The translations under genes and the position numbers were made by a program. The notes beneath the pieces were generated by a model. That model was given only the letters and a program-made list of their open reading frames with translations, made no database searches and had not been told where the DNA came from. 64,000 bases of DNA, from the NCBI GenBank assembly GCA_030730365.1, contig JANQVJ010000056.1:35149-99148 (forward strand). Reading direction: 5' to 3'. This stretch comes from Verrucomicrobiales bacterium. Lineage in GTDB: Bacteria > Verrucomicrobiota > Verrucomicrobiia > Verrucomicrobiales > DEV007. Positions 1-12,232 of the stretch are shown in pieces; within the stretch, counting starts at the first letter, position 1, and each line of letters starts with the position of its first letter.

Positions 1-1
1 G

Positions 2-403
2 AACGACACGAAGCGTCCCTGGGCGACGAAGCAGCGCATCAGCAACCGCCACGGCCACCTCTCCAACGAACAGACCGCCGAACTCATCGGTGAGATCGCC
101 AGCCCCAGCCTCACCCGCATCATCCTCGGCCACCTCAGCAGCGACTGCAACACGCCCGAACTCGCTGCCCGCGTCATCGCCGCGCGCCTGCGCGAGCGGG
201 GGCACGAGGAGGTCACCGTCGAGTGCGCCGGTCGCGACCGGCCCATCCCCCTGGTTCCCGTCGTGCACGAAGCCATCTATCAGAGCCGCTTTTCCGAAGA
301 AATTCCTGCCAAAAGTGCCCGCGTGTGCGAACCTAGCGGCGCAGCGGCCAATTCGCCCGCCCCCATGGCTCCGGAGTGGAATCAGACGGAATGGGCGTTC
401 TGA
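2..403 (+). CDS. MBL-fold metallohydrolase, YycJ/WalJ-like (C-terminal part)
   Basis: Only the last 133 codons are in the window, open from the left edge to a TGA at 401-403. The visible part reads N-D-T-K-R-P-W, then [19 protein letters not shown] and [14 protein letters not shown]. This is the pattern at the end of YycJ/WalJ-like single-domain metallo-beta-lactamase-fold hydrolases (HLSNE followed by a HLS..CNTPE metal-ligand region). Members are thought to be 5'-3' exonucleases or repair-related hydrolases. The tail after about residue 95 is low in complexity and not conserved. The N-terminal HxHxDH motif lies outside the window, so catalysis cannot be confirmed. trpE follows 60 bases downstream on the same strand. 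Confidence 0.8.
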   Translation, partial: NDTKRPWATKQRISNRHGHLSNEQTAELIGEIASPSLTRIILGHLSSDCNTPELAARVIAARLRERGHEEVTVECAGRDRPIPLVPVVHEAIYQSRFSEEIPAKSARVCEPSGAAANSPAPMAPEWNQTEWAF

Positions 404-463
404 AAAAGACCGCCGCCCACCCCCGCTTTTTCCCACTCAGCCCATCGCCCACTGCCCCGCACG

Positions 464-1978
464 ATGACCGTGTTAAAACCGTCTTTTGAGGAATTCTCCT
501 CCCTCGCCGCCTCCGGGAATCTCATCCCCGTATGGACCGAACTCGCGGCCGACTACGAGACACCCGTCTCCGTGTATCAAAAGCTCAGCGAAGGGCAGCA
601 CACCCCCAGCTTTCTCCTCGAATCGGCCGAGAACAGCGAGCAGATCGGCCGTTACTCCTTCCTCGGGACCAATCCCCGCCTCGAGATCCGCGCCCATGGC
701 CGCACGCTCTCTCTCCGCGAGCAGGGCTGCGGCGAGTTTGTCGAGAAAGCGCTACCATCCGAGGAAGGCGATCCGCTGCACGAGCTCGAGCGGCTCATGT
801 CCCGTTTCAAGCCGGTAGCGGTCGAGGGACTCCCCGTCTTCGCCGGAGGCGCGGTCGGCTTCATCGGCTACGACATGGTCCGCTTTTTCGAGCCCAGCGT
901 CCCCGGTCCGCCCGATGACGGACTCGGACTGCCCGACATGGCTTTTGTCATCACTGACACCCTCCTCATCTTCGACCATCGCTTCCGCAAGCTTCAGGTC
1001 GTGGCGAACATCTGCCTCGACGATTACCCCGACCGCGCGAGCGGCTACGAGGCGGCGCGGGAGCGCATCGACGCTATCATTGAGGCCCTCCGCAAGCCCC
1101 GCACCGTCGCGCCTTTCTCCCTCATGACGAATCCGCCCGAGGCGGAGATCCGCAGCAACACGACCCGCGAGGAATACGAAGGCATGGTCCTGGCGGCCAA
1201 GGAATACATCCTCGCCGGCGACATCTTCCAGGTCGTGCCCTCACAGCGGTTTGAGAATGACTACACCGGTCGCCCCATCGACCTCTACCGCGCCCTGCGC
1301 CACGTCAATCCCTCGCCCTATATGTTCTGTCTTCAGTTCGGAGACGAGTTCGCCCTCGTCGGCAGCTCTCCCGAAGTCCACGTCCAGGCGATCGACCGGC
1401 ACATCAAGATCCGCCCCATCGCAGGGACCCGCTGGCGCGGAAAAACGCAGGAAGAAGACGACGCCCTCGCCGCTGAGCTCCTCTCCGATCCGAAAGAGCG
1501 CGCCGAGCACGTCATGCTCATCGACCTCGCCCGCAACGACGTCGGCCGTGTCGCCGAATACACTTCCGTCCAAGTGAGCGAATTCATGATCGTGGAGCGC
1601 TACAGCCACGTCATGCACATCGTCTCGAACGTCGTCGGGAGACTCCGCGAAGACCTCAGTGCCTACGATGTGATGCGCGCCACCTTCCCTGCCGGAACCG
1701 TCAGCGGGAGCCCCAAGGTCCGCGCCATGCAGATCATCAACGAGCTCGAGAAGTCCAAGCGCGGCGCCTACGCCGGGGCCGTCGGCTACTTCGGCTTTGA
1801 CGGGAATCATGACAGTTGCATCGCCCTGCGCACCGTCGTCCTCAAAGACGGCAAAGCCTACGTCCAGGCCGGAGCCGGCGTCGTCGCCGATTCCGTGCCC
1901 GCGAACGAATACGAGGAGACCGTGAACAAGGCCAAGGGCATGATGCGCGCGATCGAGCGGGCCAAGTTGCTGGAGTGA
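464..1978 (+). CDS. trpE: anthranilate synthase component I
   Basis: Catalyses chorismate plus glutamine-derived ammonia to anthranilate, the first committed step of tryptophan synthesis. At 504 residues it has the usual length. The N-terminal part carries the LLES element (about residue 52) that forms the tryptophan feedback pocket. The C-terminal chorismate-binding domain shows PYMFCLQFGD, GSSPEVHV, IRPIAGTRWRG, LIDLARNDVGRV and FPAGTVSGSPKVRAM, all hallmark motifs of TrpE rather than PabB. The ATG follows the MBL gene by 60 bases. No trpG, trpD or trpC lies downstream; the next gene is an unrelated membrane protein, so trp genes are dispersed here. I saw no leader peptide or attenuator. 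Confidence 0.96.
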   Translation: MTVLKPSFEEFSSLAASGNLIPVWTELAADYETPVSVYQKLSEGQHTPSFLLESAENSEQIGRYSFLGTNPRLEIRAHGRTLSLREQGCGEFVEKALPSEEGDPLHELERLMSRFKPVAVEGLPVFAGGAVGFIGYDMVRFFEPSVPGPPDDGLGLPDMAFVITDTLLIFDHRFRKLQVVANICLDDYPDRASGYEAARERIDAIIEALRKPRTVAPFSLMTNPPEAEIRSNTTREEYEGMVLAAKEYILAGDIFQVVPSQRFENDYTGRPIDLYRALRHVNPSPYMFCLQFGDEFALVGSSPEVHVQAIDRHIKIRPIAGTRWRGKTQEEDDALAAELLSDPKERAEHVMLIDLARNDVGRVAEYTSVQVSEFMIVERYSHVMHIVSNVVGRLREDLSAYDVMRATFPAGTVSGSPKVRAMQIINELEKSKRGAYAGAVGYFGFDGNHDSCIALRTVVLKDGKAYVQAGAGVVADSVPANEYEETVNKAKGMMRAIERAKLLE

Positions 1979-2003
1979 AGGCGATGTGATGTTGAAGTGC
2001 TGC

Positions 2004-2096
2004 GATGCGGTTAAAGCCGCATCTACTTTCTTCAGCGACCGGCCCTACGCCAAAGTGGCTTCGGCTTCAGCCGAAGGAGACGGGTTCAAGCCACTT
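2004..2096. repeat. two stem-loops in the trpE-downstream spacer (REP-like)
   Basis: A first hairpin pairs GATGCGG (2004-2010) with CCGCATC (2017-2023). A second has CTTCGGCT (2059-2066) against AGCCGAAG (2069-2076), and is enclosed by AAGTGGCTT (2053-2061) and AAGCCACTT (2088-2096), which can form a competing outer stem. There is no T-run, so this is not a classic terminator. The nested palindromes resemble a REP-type dispersed element. I found no second copy in the window. The remainder of the 280-base spacer shows no gene. Confidence 0.5.
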
Positions 2097-2258
2097 CGAT
2101 TCCCCGTCTCTGTGGATGAAGTCGATCTCGTTGAAGCCATCGCGCTTTTCCCCAATCCCACATTTTTTTGATGTGAATCCGGCGGCAAATAGGCTTTGCT
2201 CTAGCAGTCCCACCCCTGTTAGGTCCGTGACAAGCCCCTCTCGAGTCCTCCCGCCGAC

Positions 2259-3725
2259 ATGACGCCGCCCCCTTTGCCTTCCCAGCCGGATTCGCTCGCG
2301 ATGCGAATGAACGATTTCCCGGCGGGATTCAGCCCCATGCTGGTGAAAGAGCTGCGTCAGGGGATGCGGACGAATCTTTTCACGGTCGCTTTCATCCTGC
2401 TGCAGACGGTCATGATCCTGAGCCTGCTCGCGGGCCTCTCCGATCCGGGATCGTCGGAGGTGGATGGCTTTTTCTGGTTCTTCATCGTCGTCATCCTTCT
2501 CGTGGTACAGCCGCTGCGCGGGTTCAACGCGCTCAGCGCCGAATATCAGCTCAACACGATGGACCTGATCCAACTGACGAAACTGAACGGCTGGCGCATC
2601 ACCCTGGGAAAATGGACCGCGCTGAATGCCCAGACGCTGCTCTTCCTCACTGGAGTGCTTCCCTATCTCGTGATGCGCTACTTCCTCGGAAACGTGAACT
2701 TCGTCATCGACCTCGCCGCGCTCGGCATGCTCGGCCTGGGATCGGCGCTCGCCAGCGCGATCACGATAGGCTGCTCGGTCTTTCGCTTTTTCATCCTCCG
2801 CGGCATCATTCTGATCGGGTTCGGGGTTGGATTCATCGGTCTCTTTTTCGGCCTGCAAGAGACGCTCTTCCGCTCGGGGCTCAGCGGCAGCAGTGATATC
2901 TGGCAACTCGGCCTGATCGCGATCTCTCTAGTCTACGGTTGTTTCTTTTTCCTCTCCTTCGGCGCGAGCCGCATCGCTCCTCTCTCGGAGAATCACTCGA
3001 CGCGCAAACGTCTCGTCGCCCTCGCCTTCACCCTGATCGCGCTCGGACTCAGCCTCGCCGGAATCGAGGTCAAGACGGTCATCTTCGTGAGCGCTGTCAT
3101 CCTCGGGCTCGCCGCGATCGATGCCCTGACCGAGCCGGTCCCGATCTACTCGCGGGTCCTCGCTCCGTTCCGCAGAAATGCCCTCACCCGTTTCGCGGCA
3201 GTTTTCCTCGCTCCGGGCTGGATCAGCGGGATCGGCTTTTTCTTCCTCTGCGCCGCGATCTGGGCGGTAGCGCTGCACTCGGACAACTTTTTCGCCGACC
3301 CCAGCCCGGGAGTCTCGGGCCGATTTCTGAGAATCGGCACCTTCGCGGCCGATCAGGGGCGGGTCATCCTTTTCCTCTCGATGATCAACCTGCTGATCTT
3401 CCCGCTCATCATCATCCATCTCTTTTTCGGCAAGCAAACTTCGGGCAATTTCACCTTTGCCCTCTACGCCTTTATCCAGTGTGTTCTCCTCTTTCTGACG
3501 ATGATGATCATGACCCTCGCCAGGGCGATGTCGAGATTCGAGGAACTCATCTTCACCCTCGCACCGCTGCCGTCGGTCCTGATCTTTGCCAGTGAACCCG
3601 GCAAGGCGGACGAGTTCATTTTCCTGGTTCTCGCTCTGGCGACAACCTTCCTCAGCGTGACCATTCCCCTGCTGCGGCATCGCACGGCGTTCCGCCAGTT
3701 CCAATATCACCTCAAAAACGCCTGA
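2259..3725 (+). CDS. polytopic membrane protein, ABC-2 permease-like
   Basis: 488 residues with roughly ten to twelve hydrophobic segments. The first is at about residues 38-60, after a cytoplasmic start containing SPMLVKELRQGMRTN. That N-terminal 'KELRQ..R' helix preceding the first membrane span, followed by a loop with LSAEYQLNTMDLIQLTKLNGWRI, is typical of ABC-2-type permeases, which move substrates with a separate ATPase. No ATPase is next to it here. The DUF58 gene starts 3 bases after its stop, and the vWA gene follows, so the three genes are probably co-transcribed. The substrate is unknown. An internal ATG at codon 15 or 17 could also be the start. Confidence 0.7.
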   Translation: MTPPPLPSQPDSLAMRMNDFPAGFSPMLVKELRQGMRTNLFTVAFILLQTVMILSLLAGLSDPGSSEVDGFFWFFIVVILLVVQPLRGFNALSAEYQLNTMDLIQLTKLNGWRITLGKWTALNAQTLLFLTGVLPYLVMRYFLGNVNFVIDLAALGMLGLGSALASAITIGCSVFRFFILRGIILIGFGVGFIGLFFGLQETLFRSGLSGSSDIWQLGLIAISLVYGCFFFLSFGASRIAPLSENHSTRKRLVALAFTLIALGLSLAGIEVKTVIFVSAVILGLAAIDALTEPVPIYSRVLAPFRRNALTRFAAVFLAPGWISGIGFFFLCAAIWAVALHSDNFFADPSPGVSGRFLRIGTFAADQGRVILFLSMINLLIFPLIIIHLFFGKQTSGNFTFALYAFIQCVLLFLTMMIMTLARAMSRFEELIFTLAPLPSVLIFASEPGKADEFIFLVLALATTFLSVTIPLLRHRTAFRQFQYHLKNA

Positions 3726-3728
3726 CCC

Positions 3729-4619
3729 GTGCCCCTGCCTCTCGACAGCGCCGACCTCAATGCCCTCGCGGCACGGGCGCGCGCCTACGCGGAACGCTTT
3801 TCCCTGCCGCTCAAAGACAGAAACTGGCGCGGCAGTTCGGGCGACTACGCCGGAACCGGGGTCGGGAGCTCGCTCGATTTCCAGGATCACCGATCCTACA
3901 TGCCGGGGGACGATCCGCGCCACATCAACTGGCAGGCCTACGCGCGCACGGGGAATTATTCACTGAAGCTCTACCGCGAGGAGGTGCGACCTGTCGTCGA
4001 GATCCTCTTTGATGTCTCAGACTCGATGTTCGCCGAGCCTGACAAAACGACGCGAGCACTCGAACTTTTTTACTTCGCCTGGGCTTCGGGGGAAAAATCA
4101 GGAGCCTCGACCTCAGCTATTCTCGTGAAAGGCGATCACTGGAAAACGCTCGAGACGGGGGCGGTTTTCAGCCATCGCTGGCAGGATCTCGCCGCCGCTC
4201 TCCCCGACACTACTGCGTCGGCAGCCCCAAATCTAAGCGCCCTACCCCTGCGCGCGCGTTCGCTCCGGGTGCTCATCAGCGATCTGCTCTACCCGGCTAA
4301 TCCCGAGCCCATCATCCGCGCTCTCCAGCGCGGCTATGGCCGGGCCATCTTACTCGCGCCCTTTTCCCCGGCAGAGTCCGACCCCGACTGGTCAGGCAAC
4401 TACGAATTCGTCGACAGCGAGAGCGGCGGCCGCCACGACCGCCGCATCGATCCGACTTTGCTGCACCGCTACCTCGATGCCTACCGTGACCATTTTGGTC
4501 GTTGGAAGGCCGCTTCCCTGCGGGCGCAGGCTCCTCTCGCTCGGATCGCGTCGGCACCGGCTTTCGCGGCCTCGCTGAGGCTCGAGGCTATCCCCGGCGG
4601 AGCCTTGCAACTCGGATGA
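3729..4619 (+). CDS. DUF58 domain-containing protein
   Basis: 296 residues from a GTG, 3 bases after the previous stop. It has the DUF58 signature: a basic N-terminal helix, then SSGDYAGTGVGSSLDFQDHRSYMPGDDPRHINWQAYART (residues about 35-73), followed by a vWA-like core beginning VVEILFDVSDSMF with a D-x-S-D-S metal-site-like motif. DUF58 proteins usually sit beside a MoxR-type AAA+ ATPase and BatA-like vWA proteins and are thought to form a chaperone or stress (aerotolerance) system; the biochemical role is unsettled. The neighbouring vWA gene supports this. No MoxR gene is in the window. Confidence 0.88.
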   Translation: MPLPLDSADLNALAARARAYAERFSLPLKDRNWRGSSGDYAGTGVGSSLDFQDHRSYMPGDDPRHINWQAYARTGNYSLKLYREEVRPVVEILFDVSDSMFAEPDKTTRALELFYFAWASGEKSGASTSAILVKGDHWKTLETGAVFSHRWQDLAAALPDTTASAAPNLSALPLRARSLRVLISDLLYPANPEPIIRALQRGYGRAILLAPFSPAESDPDWSGNYEFVDSESGGRHDRRIDPTLLHRYLDAYRDHFGRWKAASLRAQAPLARIASAPAFAASLRLEAIPGGALQLG

Positions 4620-4645
4620 TACTCTGATTCCCCCGCCTTTCTCTC

Positions 4646-6424
4646 ATGCCACTCATCTTCGCCAATCCTCTCGGCTTCTGGGCTCTGCTCGGAATACCGG
4701 CGGTGTTGCTGATCCATTTCCTCCAGCGCGAGTCGCGGCGGCTCGCTGTGAGCACGCTCTTTCTCCTCGAACGCATTGATCGCGAGAGCGTGAAGGGGCG
4801 CAAGTTCGACCGGCTGCGGCAATCGGTGCCGCTCTGGTTGCAGTTGCTCGGGGTTCTGATTCTGACCTGGCTACTGATCGAGCCGCGCTGGACAAGTGCC
4901 CGCTCGGTGCAGCGGGTCGTCCTCGTGCTCGACCACTCCGCCTCGATGGAGGCCTTTCAGGGCGATCTCGCAACAGCTCTGCGGCGGGAGATCCCGCCCC
5001 TCACCGCCCTTGTCGGGACGACCGAATACACACTCATCGAATCGACTCTGACGGGCTCAAATCTCTACCGCGGCACGTCCTTTGAAGAACTGATGGCCGT
5101 GCTCGAGAACTGGTCCCCTTCAGCCAGCACCCACTCCGCCGAGAGTGCGCTGCGAGTCGGTCGCAGCCTCGCGGGTGCCGAGGGCACACTGATCTACGTG
5201 ACCGATCACGTCCTGACAGAGATACCCTACGGCGCGGCACTGCTCAGCGTCGGTGAAGCGGTGGAAAATGTGGGGTTTACAGGTCTCCGCGTCGTCGAGG
5301 AGGAGGGAATCGCCACCTGGCAGGCGACCCTGCGGAACTATGCGGCGACATCGCAAAAGCGGAGCTGGTTCCTCGCCTCAGGCGAGCAGAGGACCGCGTC
5401 CCGCCCCGTCGATCTGGCCCCGGGAGAGACCCGCACCCTGCAGGGCCAGTTCCCCGCGGGTGGGGACAGGCTCCAACTCGTCCTCGAACCGGATCGCTTC
5501 ACCCGCGACGATACGCTGCACGTGGTGCGCCCGGCACCGAAGCAGATTCTCGTCTCACGAACCGGCGCGGAGAACGTGGCGGAACTCATCGCCAGTCTCA
5601 TCAACAGTGTCGACCACGCCACCGAGTCCAAGGCCGGGGAAGCGCCCGACCTCGTTTTTGCGACCTACAATCCTCTCCAGCCGACCGCACTCCCGGCAGT
5701 GTCGATCGTGCTCTTGAACCAGGAGGTGGTGCCGCAACAGTTTTTCGGAGGCGCCATCGTCGCGGCCAACGACCCCCTCATTGCCGATCTCGACTGGCAA
5801 GGGCTCATCGCCCGATCCACCCCGTCGATCCCGCTCGTGGACGGGGAAAGGGTGCTGCTCTGGCAGGGGGACCGGCCGCTCATTCTGGCGCGCGAAGATG
5901 GCAGGAAACGGCAACTTGTTTTCAATTTCGACGTGGTCGCCTCGAACGCCCCGCGATTGCCTGCCTTCGTCATTCTCGTGCACCGTTTCGTGAACAGGAT
6001 TCGTGATCAGAAAACGGGGCTCGAGTCACTCAATGCCGAACTCCGCCAGCCCCTTGCTGTTGCCCACGATACTTCCGCAGAGGGAGGACCTCTCACTCTC
6101 GTCTCAGGAAAGGGTCGCCTCACGATCGCCCACGACAAGGTCCGCTTTCTCCGCGCGCCGGAGGAGCCGGGATTTTTCCAGATCACCCTGGGCAGCGAGC
6201 TGCTTCTCAATGCCTCAGCCAACTTCGCTGATACCAGAGAAGCTGACTTTTCAAAGGCCGCCGCCTTCTCCGACCTCGGTGCGACCGCCGCCAAAATTAG
6301 CGAACGCCGCACCGTATCCGATCCATGGTGGCAGATCTGGCTGATCACTCTGACGGGGACCGCCTTGCTCTGCTGGTATTACCTGAACCGACCGCGCAAG
6401 TCGGATGACACGCTTACGGCGTGA
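4646..6424 (+). CDS. BatA-like membrane protein with vWA domain
   Basis: 592 residues. The N-terminus (IFANPLGFWALLGIPAVLLIHFLQ, then RRLAVSTLFLLE) is the BatA-type anchor domain, with a second membrane span at about residues 63-80. A von Willebrand A domain follows, with a DHSAS metal-site motif at residues 96-100. A long periplasmic region comes next, and the protein ends in a third span (about 560-578) and a basic tail. The architecture places the vWA and glutamine amidotransferase-like middle part outside the cytoplasm, as in large BatA-like proteins beside DUF58 genes. It closes the three-gene plus-strand cluster and meets mogA tail to tail, 27 bases away. Confidence 0.82.
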   Translation: MPLIFANPLGFWALLGIPAVLLIHFLQRESRRLAVSTLFLLERIDRESVKGRKFDRLRQSVPLWLQLLGVLILTWLLIEPRWTSARSVQRVVLVLDHSASMEAFQGDLATALRREIPPLTALVGTTEYTLIESTLTGSNLYRGTSFEELMAVLENWSPSASTHSAESALRVGRSLAGAEGTLIYVTDHVLTEIPYGAALLSVGEAVENVGFTGLRVVEEEGIATWQATLRNYAATSQKRSWFLASGEQRTASRPVDLAPGETRTLQGQFPAGGDRLQLVLEPDRFTRDDTLHVVRPAPKQILVSRTGAENVAELIASLINSVDHATESKAGEAPDLVFATYNPLQPTALPAVSIVLLNQEVVPQQFFGGAIVAANDPLIADLDWQGLIARSTPSIPLVDGERVLLWQGDRPLILAREDGRKRQLVFNFDVVASNAPRLPAFVILVHRFVNRIRDQKTGLESLNAELRQPLAVAHDTSAEGGPLTLVSGKGRLTIAHDKVRFLRAPEEPGFFQITLGSELLLNASANFADTREADFSKAAAFSDLGATAAKISERRTVSDPWWQIWLITLTGTALLCWYYLNRPRKSDDTLTA

Positions 6425-6433
6425 TGGAAGGTA

Positions 6434-6453
6434 AAGTGCGGCACAAGGCACTT
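6434..6453. terminator. short hairpin between convergent vWA gene and mogA
   Basis: AAGTGC (6434-6439) pairs with GCACTT (6448-6453) across an 8-base loop, exactly in the 27-base gap between two convergent genes and touching the mogA stop. There is no T-run, so it would be a weak or factor-dependent terminator at best. Confidence 0.3.
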
Positions 6454-6940
6454 AACAGGAGGTCGGGACGCCGACAGCGAGCTTTACGGTGTGAGGAATG
6501 GCCCCTTTCACAAAATCGAGACACTCGACCGCCCCACTGGGTTTGCCCGGCAGAGCAATGACAAGGGATCTCTCCACAATCGCCGCGAGACTGCGGGAAA
6601 GGATCGCGTTCGGCGTGATCTCGAGCGAGCGCATCCGCATCGTCTCGCCAAAACCCGGGATCTCGACCCGCATGATGCCGCGGATGGCCTCCGGAGTGAC
6701 GTCCCGCAGAGCGATTCCTGTGCCGCCGGTGGTGAGAATGAGACCGCAACCCTGACGGGAGAAGGAAAGAATGGTGCGGGAGATCCGATCCTCATCATCG
6801 GGAATAACCGCTTCGGCGATGACCTCCCAACCATTTTCCGAACAGGCCTGTCGCACCGCGGGCCCACCGTGATCTTCATACTCGCCGGCGGCGGCGCGGT
6901 CAGAGACGGTGATAACACCAACCGAAATGACCTGGCTCAT
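6452..6940 (-). CDS. mogA: molybdopterin adenylyltransferase MogA/MoaB type
   Basis: 162 residues. The motifs GVITVSDRAAAGEYEDHGGP at the N-terminus, LTTGGTGIALRDVTPEA (residues about 68-85) and LPGKPSGAVECL near the C-terminus are diagnostic for the MogA/MoaB fold, which adenylates molybdopterin before molybdenum insertion. No other molybdenum cofactor gene is in the window. A LysM protein gene lies upstream on the same strand, 33 bases away, but without functional connection. MogA and MoaB are hard to separate by sequence alone; the symbol reflects the adenylyltransferase role. Confidence 0.9.
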   Translation of the reverse strand: MSQVISVGVITVSDRAAAGEYEDHGGPAVRQACSENGWEVIAEAVIPDDEDRISRTILSFSRQGCGLILTTGGTGIALRDVTPEAIRGIMRVEIPGFGETMRMRSLEITPNAILSRSLAAIVERSLVIALPGKPSGAVECLDFVKGAIPHTVKLAVGVPTSC

Positions 6941-6973
6941 CCGGGAAGAGAGATAAAGGCGATTATCAAAAGA

Positions 6974-7741
6974 TCACTGTCCGAACTGGATCCGGCTGCC
7001 GTCAAAGCTGGGGACAGGATAGCTGCCACCGGGCTGGGGAGGGGCTGGAATCGCCCCCTCCCGAGGGTAGGACGTCGCGGCCGGACCTGTGGGAACCTGA
7101 ATCGGAGCCGAACCGGCAGTCGGCGGTGCCGAGATCCCGCCCGACGGGTAAGGGGCGATGGGAACCGGCGCGGAAGGCACGCCCGGAGGAGCAACCGTCG
7201 GCGGGTAGGCCCCAGCCGCTGGAGAGGCGGCGGAAGAAGGAGCGCTATAACCAATACCGCCGGCAACTGGAGGCGCGTTCATCGCGAGATTGGATGGAGG
7301 AGCCGAGGTCGGGACCTGGAGGATTTTACCGGCGAAGATTTTAGTATCTTTCATGCCATTGGCAGCCTGAATGCGGCTGATGCTCGAGTTGTATTTCCCG
7401 GCGATGCTCGAAAGACTTTCCCCTGAGACAATGAGGTGCGGAACAAGCTGCTCCCCCTCACGAAGGACAAACGGCTCGGGAGCAGAGGCGGCCGCGGTCG
7501 CCCCGTAAGTGGCAATGCCCGGCTGAACCGACGGTGTCAGAGCCTGCTGTGCCTGTGCTCCCCCAATCAATTCCCCGGGGGCGGCGTTAGAGTAATTACC
7601 CGGGCTCTGGGGATAGGTTGACGGCGGGGGCGCAACGACATTTTCGGCAACGTCTTTATTCTTATTAGAAAAACAACCCACGGAGAAGATCCCCGCCGAA
7701 ATTGCCACTACCCATCCTGCAAACTGTCGTCCCTGTATCAT
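6974..7741 (-). CDS. LysM-domain lipoprotein
   Basis: 255 residues from the ATG at 7741; an in-frame ATG at 7765 would add eight unlikely residues. The N-terminus is a lipoprotein signal peptide (basic start, hydrophobic core, then SVGCFSN, Cys as lipidation site). A LysM module lies in the middle (VPHLIVSGESLSSIAGKYNSSISRIQAANGMKDT...IFAGKILQVP), which binds peptidoglycan glycan chains. The rest is rich in Pro, Ala, Gly and Ser and probably disordered. It is likely anchored in the outer membrane and touches the wall. The 120 bases upstream are strongly A+T-rich and look like its promoter region. Confidence 0.85.
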   Translation of the reverse strand: MIQGRQFAGWVVAISAGIFSVGCFSNKNKDVAENVVAPPPSTYPQSPGNYSNAAPGELIGGAQAQQALTPSVQPGIATYGATAAASAPEPFVLREGEQLVPHLIVSGESLSSIAGKYNSSISRIQAANGMKDTKIFAGKILQVPTSAPPSNLAMNAPPVAGGIGYSAPSSAASPAAGAYPPTVAPPGVPSAPVPIAPYPSGGISAPPTAGSAPIQVPTGPAATSYPREGAIPAPPQPGGSYPVPSFDGSRIQFGQ

Positions 7742-7771
7742 GTGAGAATTTACCACCTTCCCCACCTCTCG

Positions 7772-7866
7772 AAAGCTGGATTTTTAAAATTTATCAACTT
7801 TTATTCTCAAATTTTGATATTTTCTCTATTTTAATTATAAATGCATGCCGACTATTCATATATCTG
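7772..7866 (-). promoter_or_regulatory. A+T-rich promoter region of the LysM lipoprotein gene
   Basis: This stretch is far richer in A and T than the surrounding coding DNA. On the minus strand it includes TTGAGA followed 17 bases later by TTAAAA, a plausible sigma-70-type pair upstream of the ATG at 7741. The assignment is by composition and position only. Confidence 0.35.
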
Positions 7867-7888
7867 AAAAGACCCTCCACCCGGACGC

Positions 7889-7919
7889 AAAAAAAACGGA
7901 GCATCTGCCCCGTTTTTTT
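7889..7919 (-). terminator. intrinsic terminator downstream of the E2 (odhB) gene
   Basis: On either strand a G+C stem (CGG, bulge, GC around ATCT, then GC and CCG at 7897-7912) is flanked by A6 on the left and T7 on the right. On the minus strand it lies about 30 bases after the odhB stop at 7948, as expected for a rho-independent terminator. The symmetry makes it potentially bidirectional. Confidence 0.8.
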
Positions 7920-7947
7920 AATTAGATCTTCAACAACTCCTTTCGGC

Positions 7948-9156
7948 TCAACCGAGCATAAGACGCTCGGGATTCTCGAGGCCTTCTTTCACTCTCACGA
8001 GGAAAGTGACCGCCTCTTTGCCGTCGACAAGACGGTGGTCGTAGCTGAGGGCGAGGTACATCATGGGACGGATCACGACCTGCCCGTTCAGTGCGACCGG
8101 ACGCTGTTGGATGCTGTGCATCCCGAGGATACCGGACTGGGGGGGGTTGAGGATCGGAGTGCTGAGAAGCGATCCGTAGATCCCGCCGTTAGTGATGGTG
8201 AAGACGCCGCCCTGCAGATCAGCGAGGGAGATCTTTCCGTCGCGGGCCTTGTTGGCGTATTCGACGATGTCTTTCTCGATCGCGGCAAAGGACTTCTGCT
8301 CACAATCGCGGATCACCGGAACCATGAGCCCTTTTTCGGTTCCGACGGCGACACCGATGTCGTAAAAGTGATTCTCGATTATCTCGTCTCCTTCAATCCG
8401 GGCGTTCACGGCGGGCACAGCCTGGAGGGCATCAACGACCGCTTTAATGAAGAAGGACATGAAGCCGAGCTTCACACTGTGCCGGGCAACGAAGTCATCC
8501 TGCACTTTCTTGCGCAGATCCATGATCCCCGTCATGTCGACTTCGTTGAAAGTGGTAAGGATGGCTGCTTCGTGCTGGGCGTTGACGAGGTGAGTGGCGA
8601 TCTTACGGCGGAGGGGCGACATTTTCTTCCGCGTCGTTTTCTTTGCGGAAGAAGCGGAGGCAACGACCGGATCGGCAGCAGGTGACTTTTGCTTCGCCGC
8701 GCTGTGATCGGTCGCGGCGTCAAGGACATCCGACTTGGTGATTTTACCACCGGCCCCGGTGCCGCTGAGACTGGAGAGATCGATCCCCGACCCTTGAGCG
8801 ATTTTACGGGCGACGGGAGTGGCTTTGACATCGACACTCTGCACTGATGCGGGGGCGGGGGCGGGCTCCGGCGAAGTCTTCGCGGCGGCTTCCGGCGCGG
8901 GCGCGGTCCCGGCGGGAGCTTCCCCTTCCTCGATGGCGGCGACGGGTGCACCGATGGCCAGCTCATCCCCGACCGCGGCTAGATGGTGGAGAAAGCCGTC
9001 GCGATCCGATTCCAGCTCGGTGCTGATTTTGTCCGTCTCGATCGTGAGGAGGATATCGCCGGCTCTCACATACTCACCCTCGGCCTTGTGCCAAGTGCCC
9101 AGGGTTGCTGATGTGATGGATTCGCCTACGGAAGGAATCTTTATCTCGTGTGCCAT
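7948..9156 (-). CDS. odhB: 2-oxoglutarate dehydrogenase E2, dihydrolipoyl succinyltransferase
   Basis: 402 residues from the ATG at 9156 ([13 protein letters not shown]); an upstream in-frame ATG at 9198 adds 14 residues that do not look like the family. Domains: lipoyl domain 1-76 with the lipoylated Lys in IETDKIST; Ala/Pro-rich linker; peripheral-subunit-binding domain ([32 protein letters not shown]); catalytic chloramphenicol-acetyltransferase-like domain ending in [13 protein letters not shown] with the catalytic His and Asp. It transfers the succinyl group to CoA in the TCA cycle. It follows the E1 gene by 90 bases in the same direction. The E3 gene is not in the window. Confidence 0.95.
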   Translation of the reverse strand: MAHEIKIPSVGESITSATLGTWHKAEGEYVRAGDILLTIETDKISTELESDRDGFLHHLAAVGDELAIGAPVAAIEEGEAPAGTAPAPEAAAKTSPEPAPAPASVQSVDVKATPVARKIAQGSGIDLSSLSGTGAGGKITKSDVLDAATDHSAAKQKSPAADPVVASASSAKKTTRKKMSPLRRKIATHLVNAQHEAAILTTFNEVDMTGIMDLRKKVQDDFVARHSVKLGFMSFFIKAVVDALQAVPAVNARIEGDEIIENHFYDIGVAVGTEKGLMVPVIRDCEQKSFAAIEKDIVEYANKARDGKISLADLQGGVFTITNGGIYGSLLSTPILNPPQSGILGMHSIQQRPVALNGQVVIRPMMYLALSYDHRLVDGKEAVTFLVRVKEGLENPERLMLG

Positions 9157-9246
9157 TTTATTACAATCGGTTGTCGGAAAATCAGGAAAAGAAGTCAAAA
9201 ATGCCCGCTCTGAAATGGATTCGAGCCGGTCTCGGTCGGGAAATGA

Positions 9247-12030
<2,784 letters not shown>

Positions 12031-12232
12031 CAAGCGGATGGTAGTGGTCTCGCACAGGGCAATCAAAGTCGCTTCATTAGGGATAACTGGCTAGAGAAAA
12101 TTCAGGATTTTCCTCGCAAAAACGCGGCGTCTGTGAAAGTGCACCCTCGATTGCCTCGGGCTGGATCCCGAAGCATTCTAGAAATGACCTAAAAAAGTAT
12201 TAACTAATTGTAAATCAACAAGTTGAGAAAAA

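Noticed and set aside
1986..2171. 61-codon frame (MMLKCCDAVKAAS...) after trpE
   Set aside because: It runs through the two hairpins, has no ribosome site and no family resemblance.
2067..3923. Long minus-strand frames (2067-2906 and 2928-3923) opposite the permease-like gene and DUF58 gene
   Set aside because: Extremely rich in Glu, Arg, Asp and Gln, no recognisable domain, and antisense to clear membrane protein genes.
6491..7426. 311-codon plus-strand frame across mogA and the LysM gene
   Set aside because: Arg/Gly-rich translation without any motif; both minus-strand genes have diagnostic motifs.
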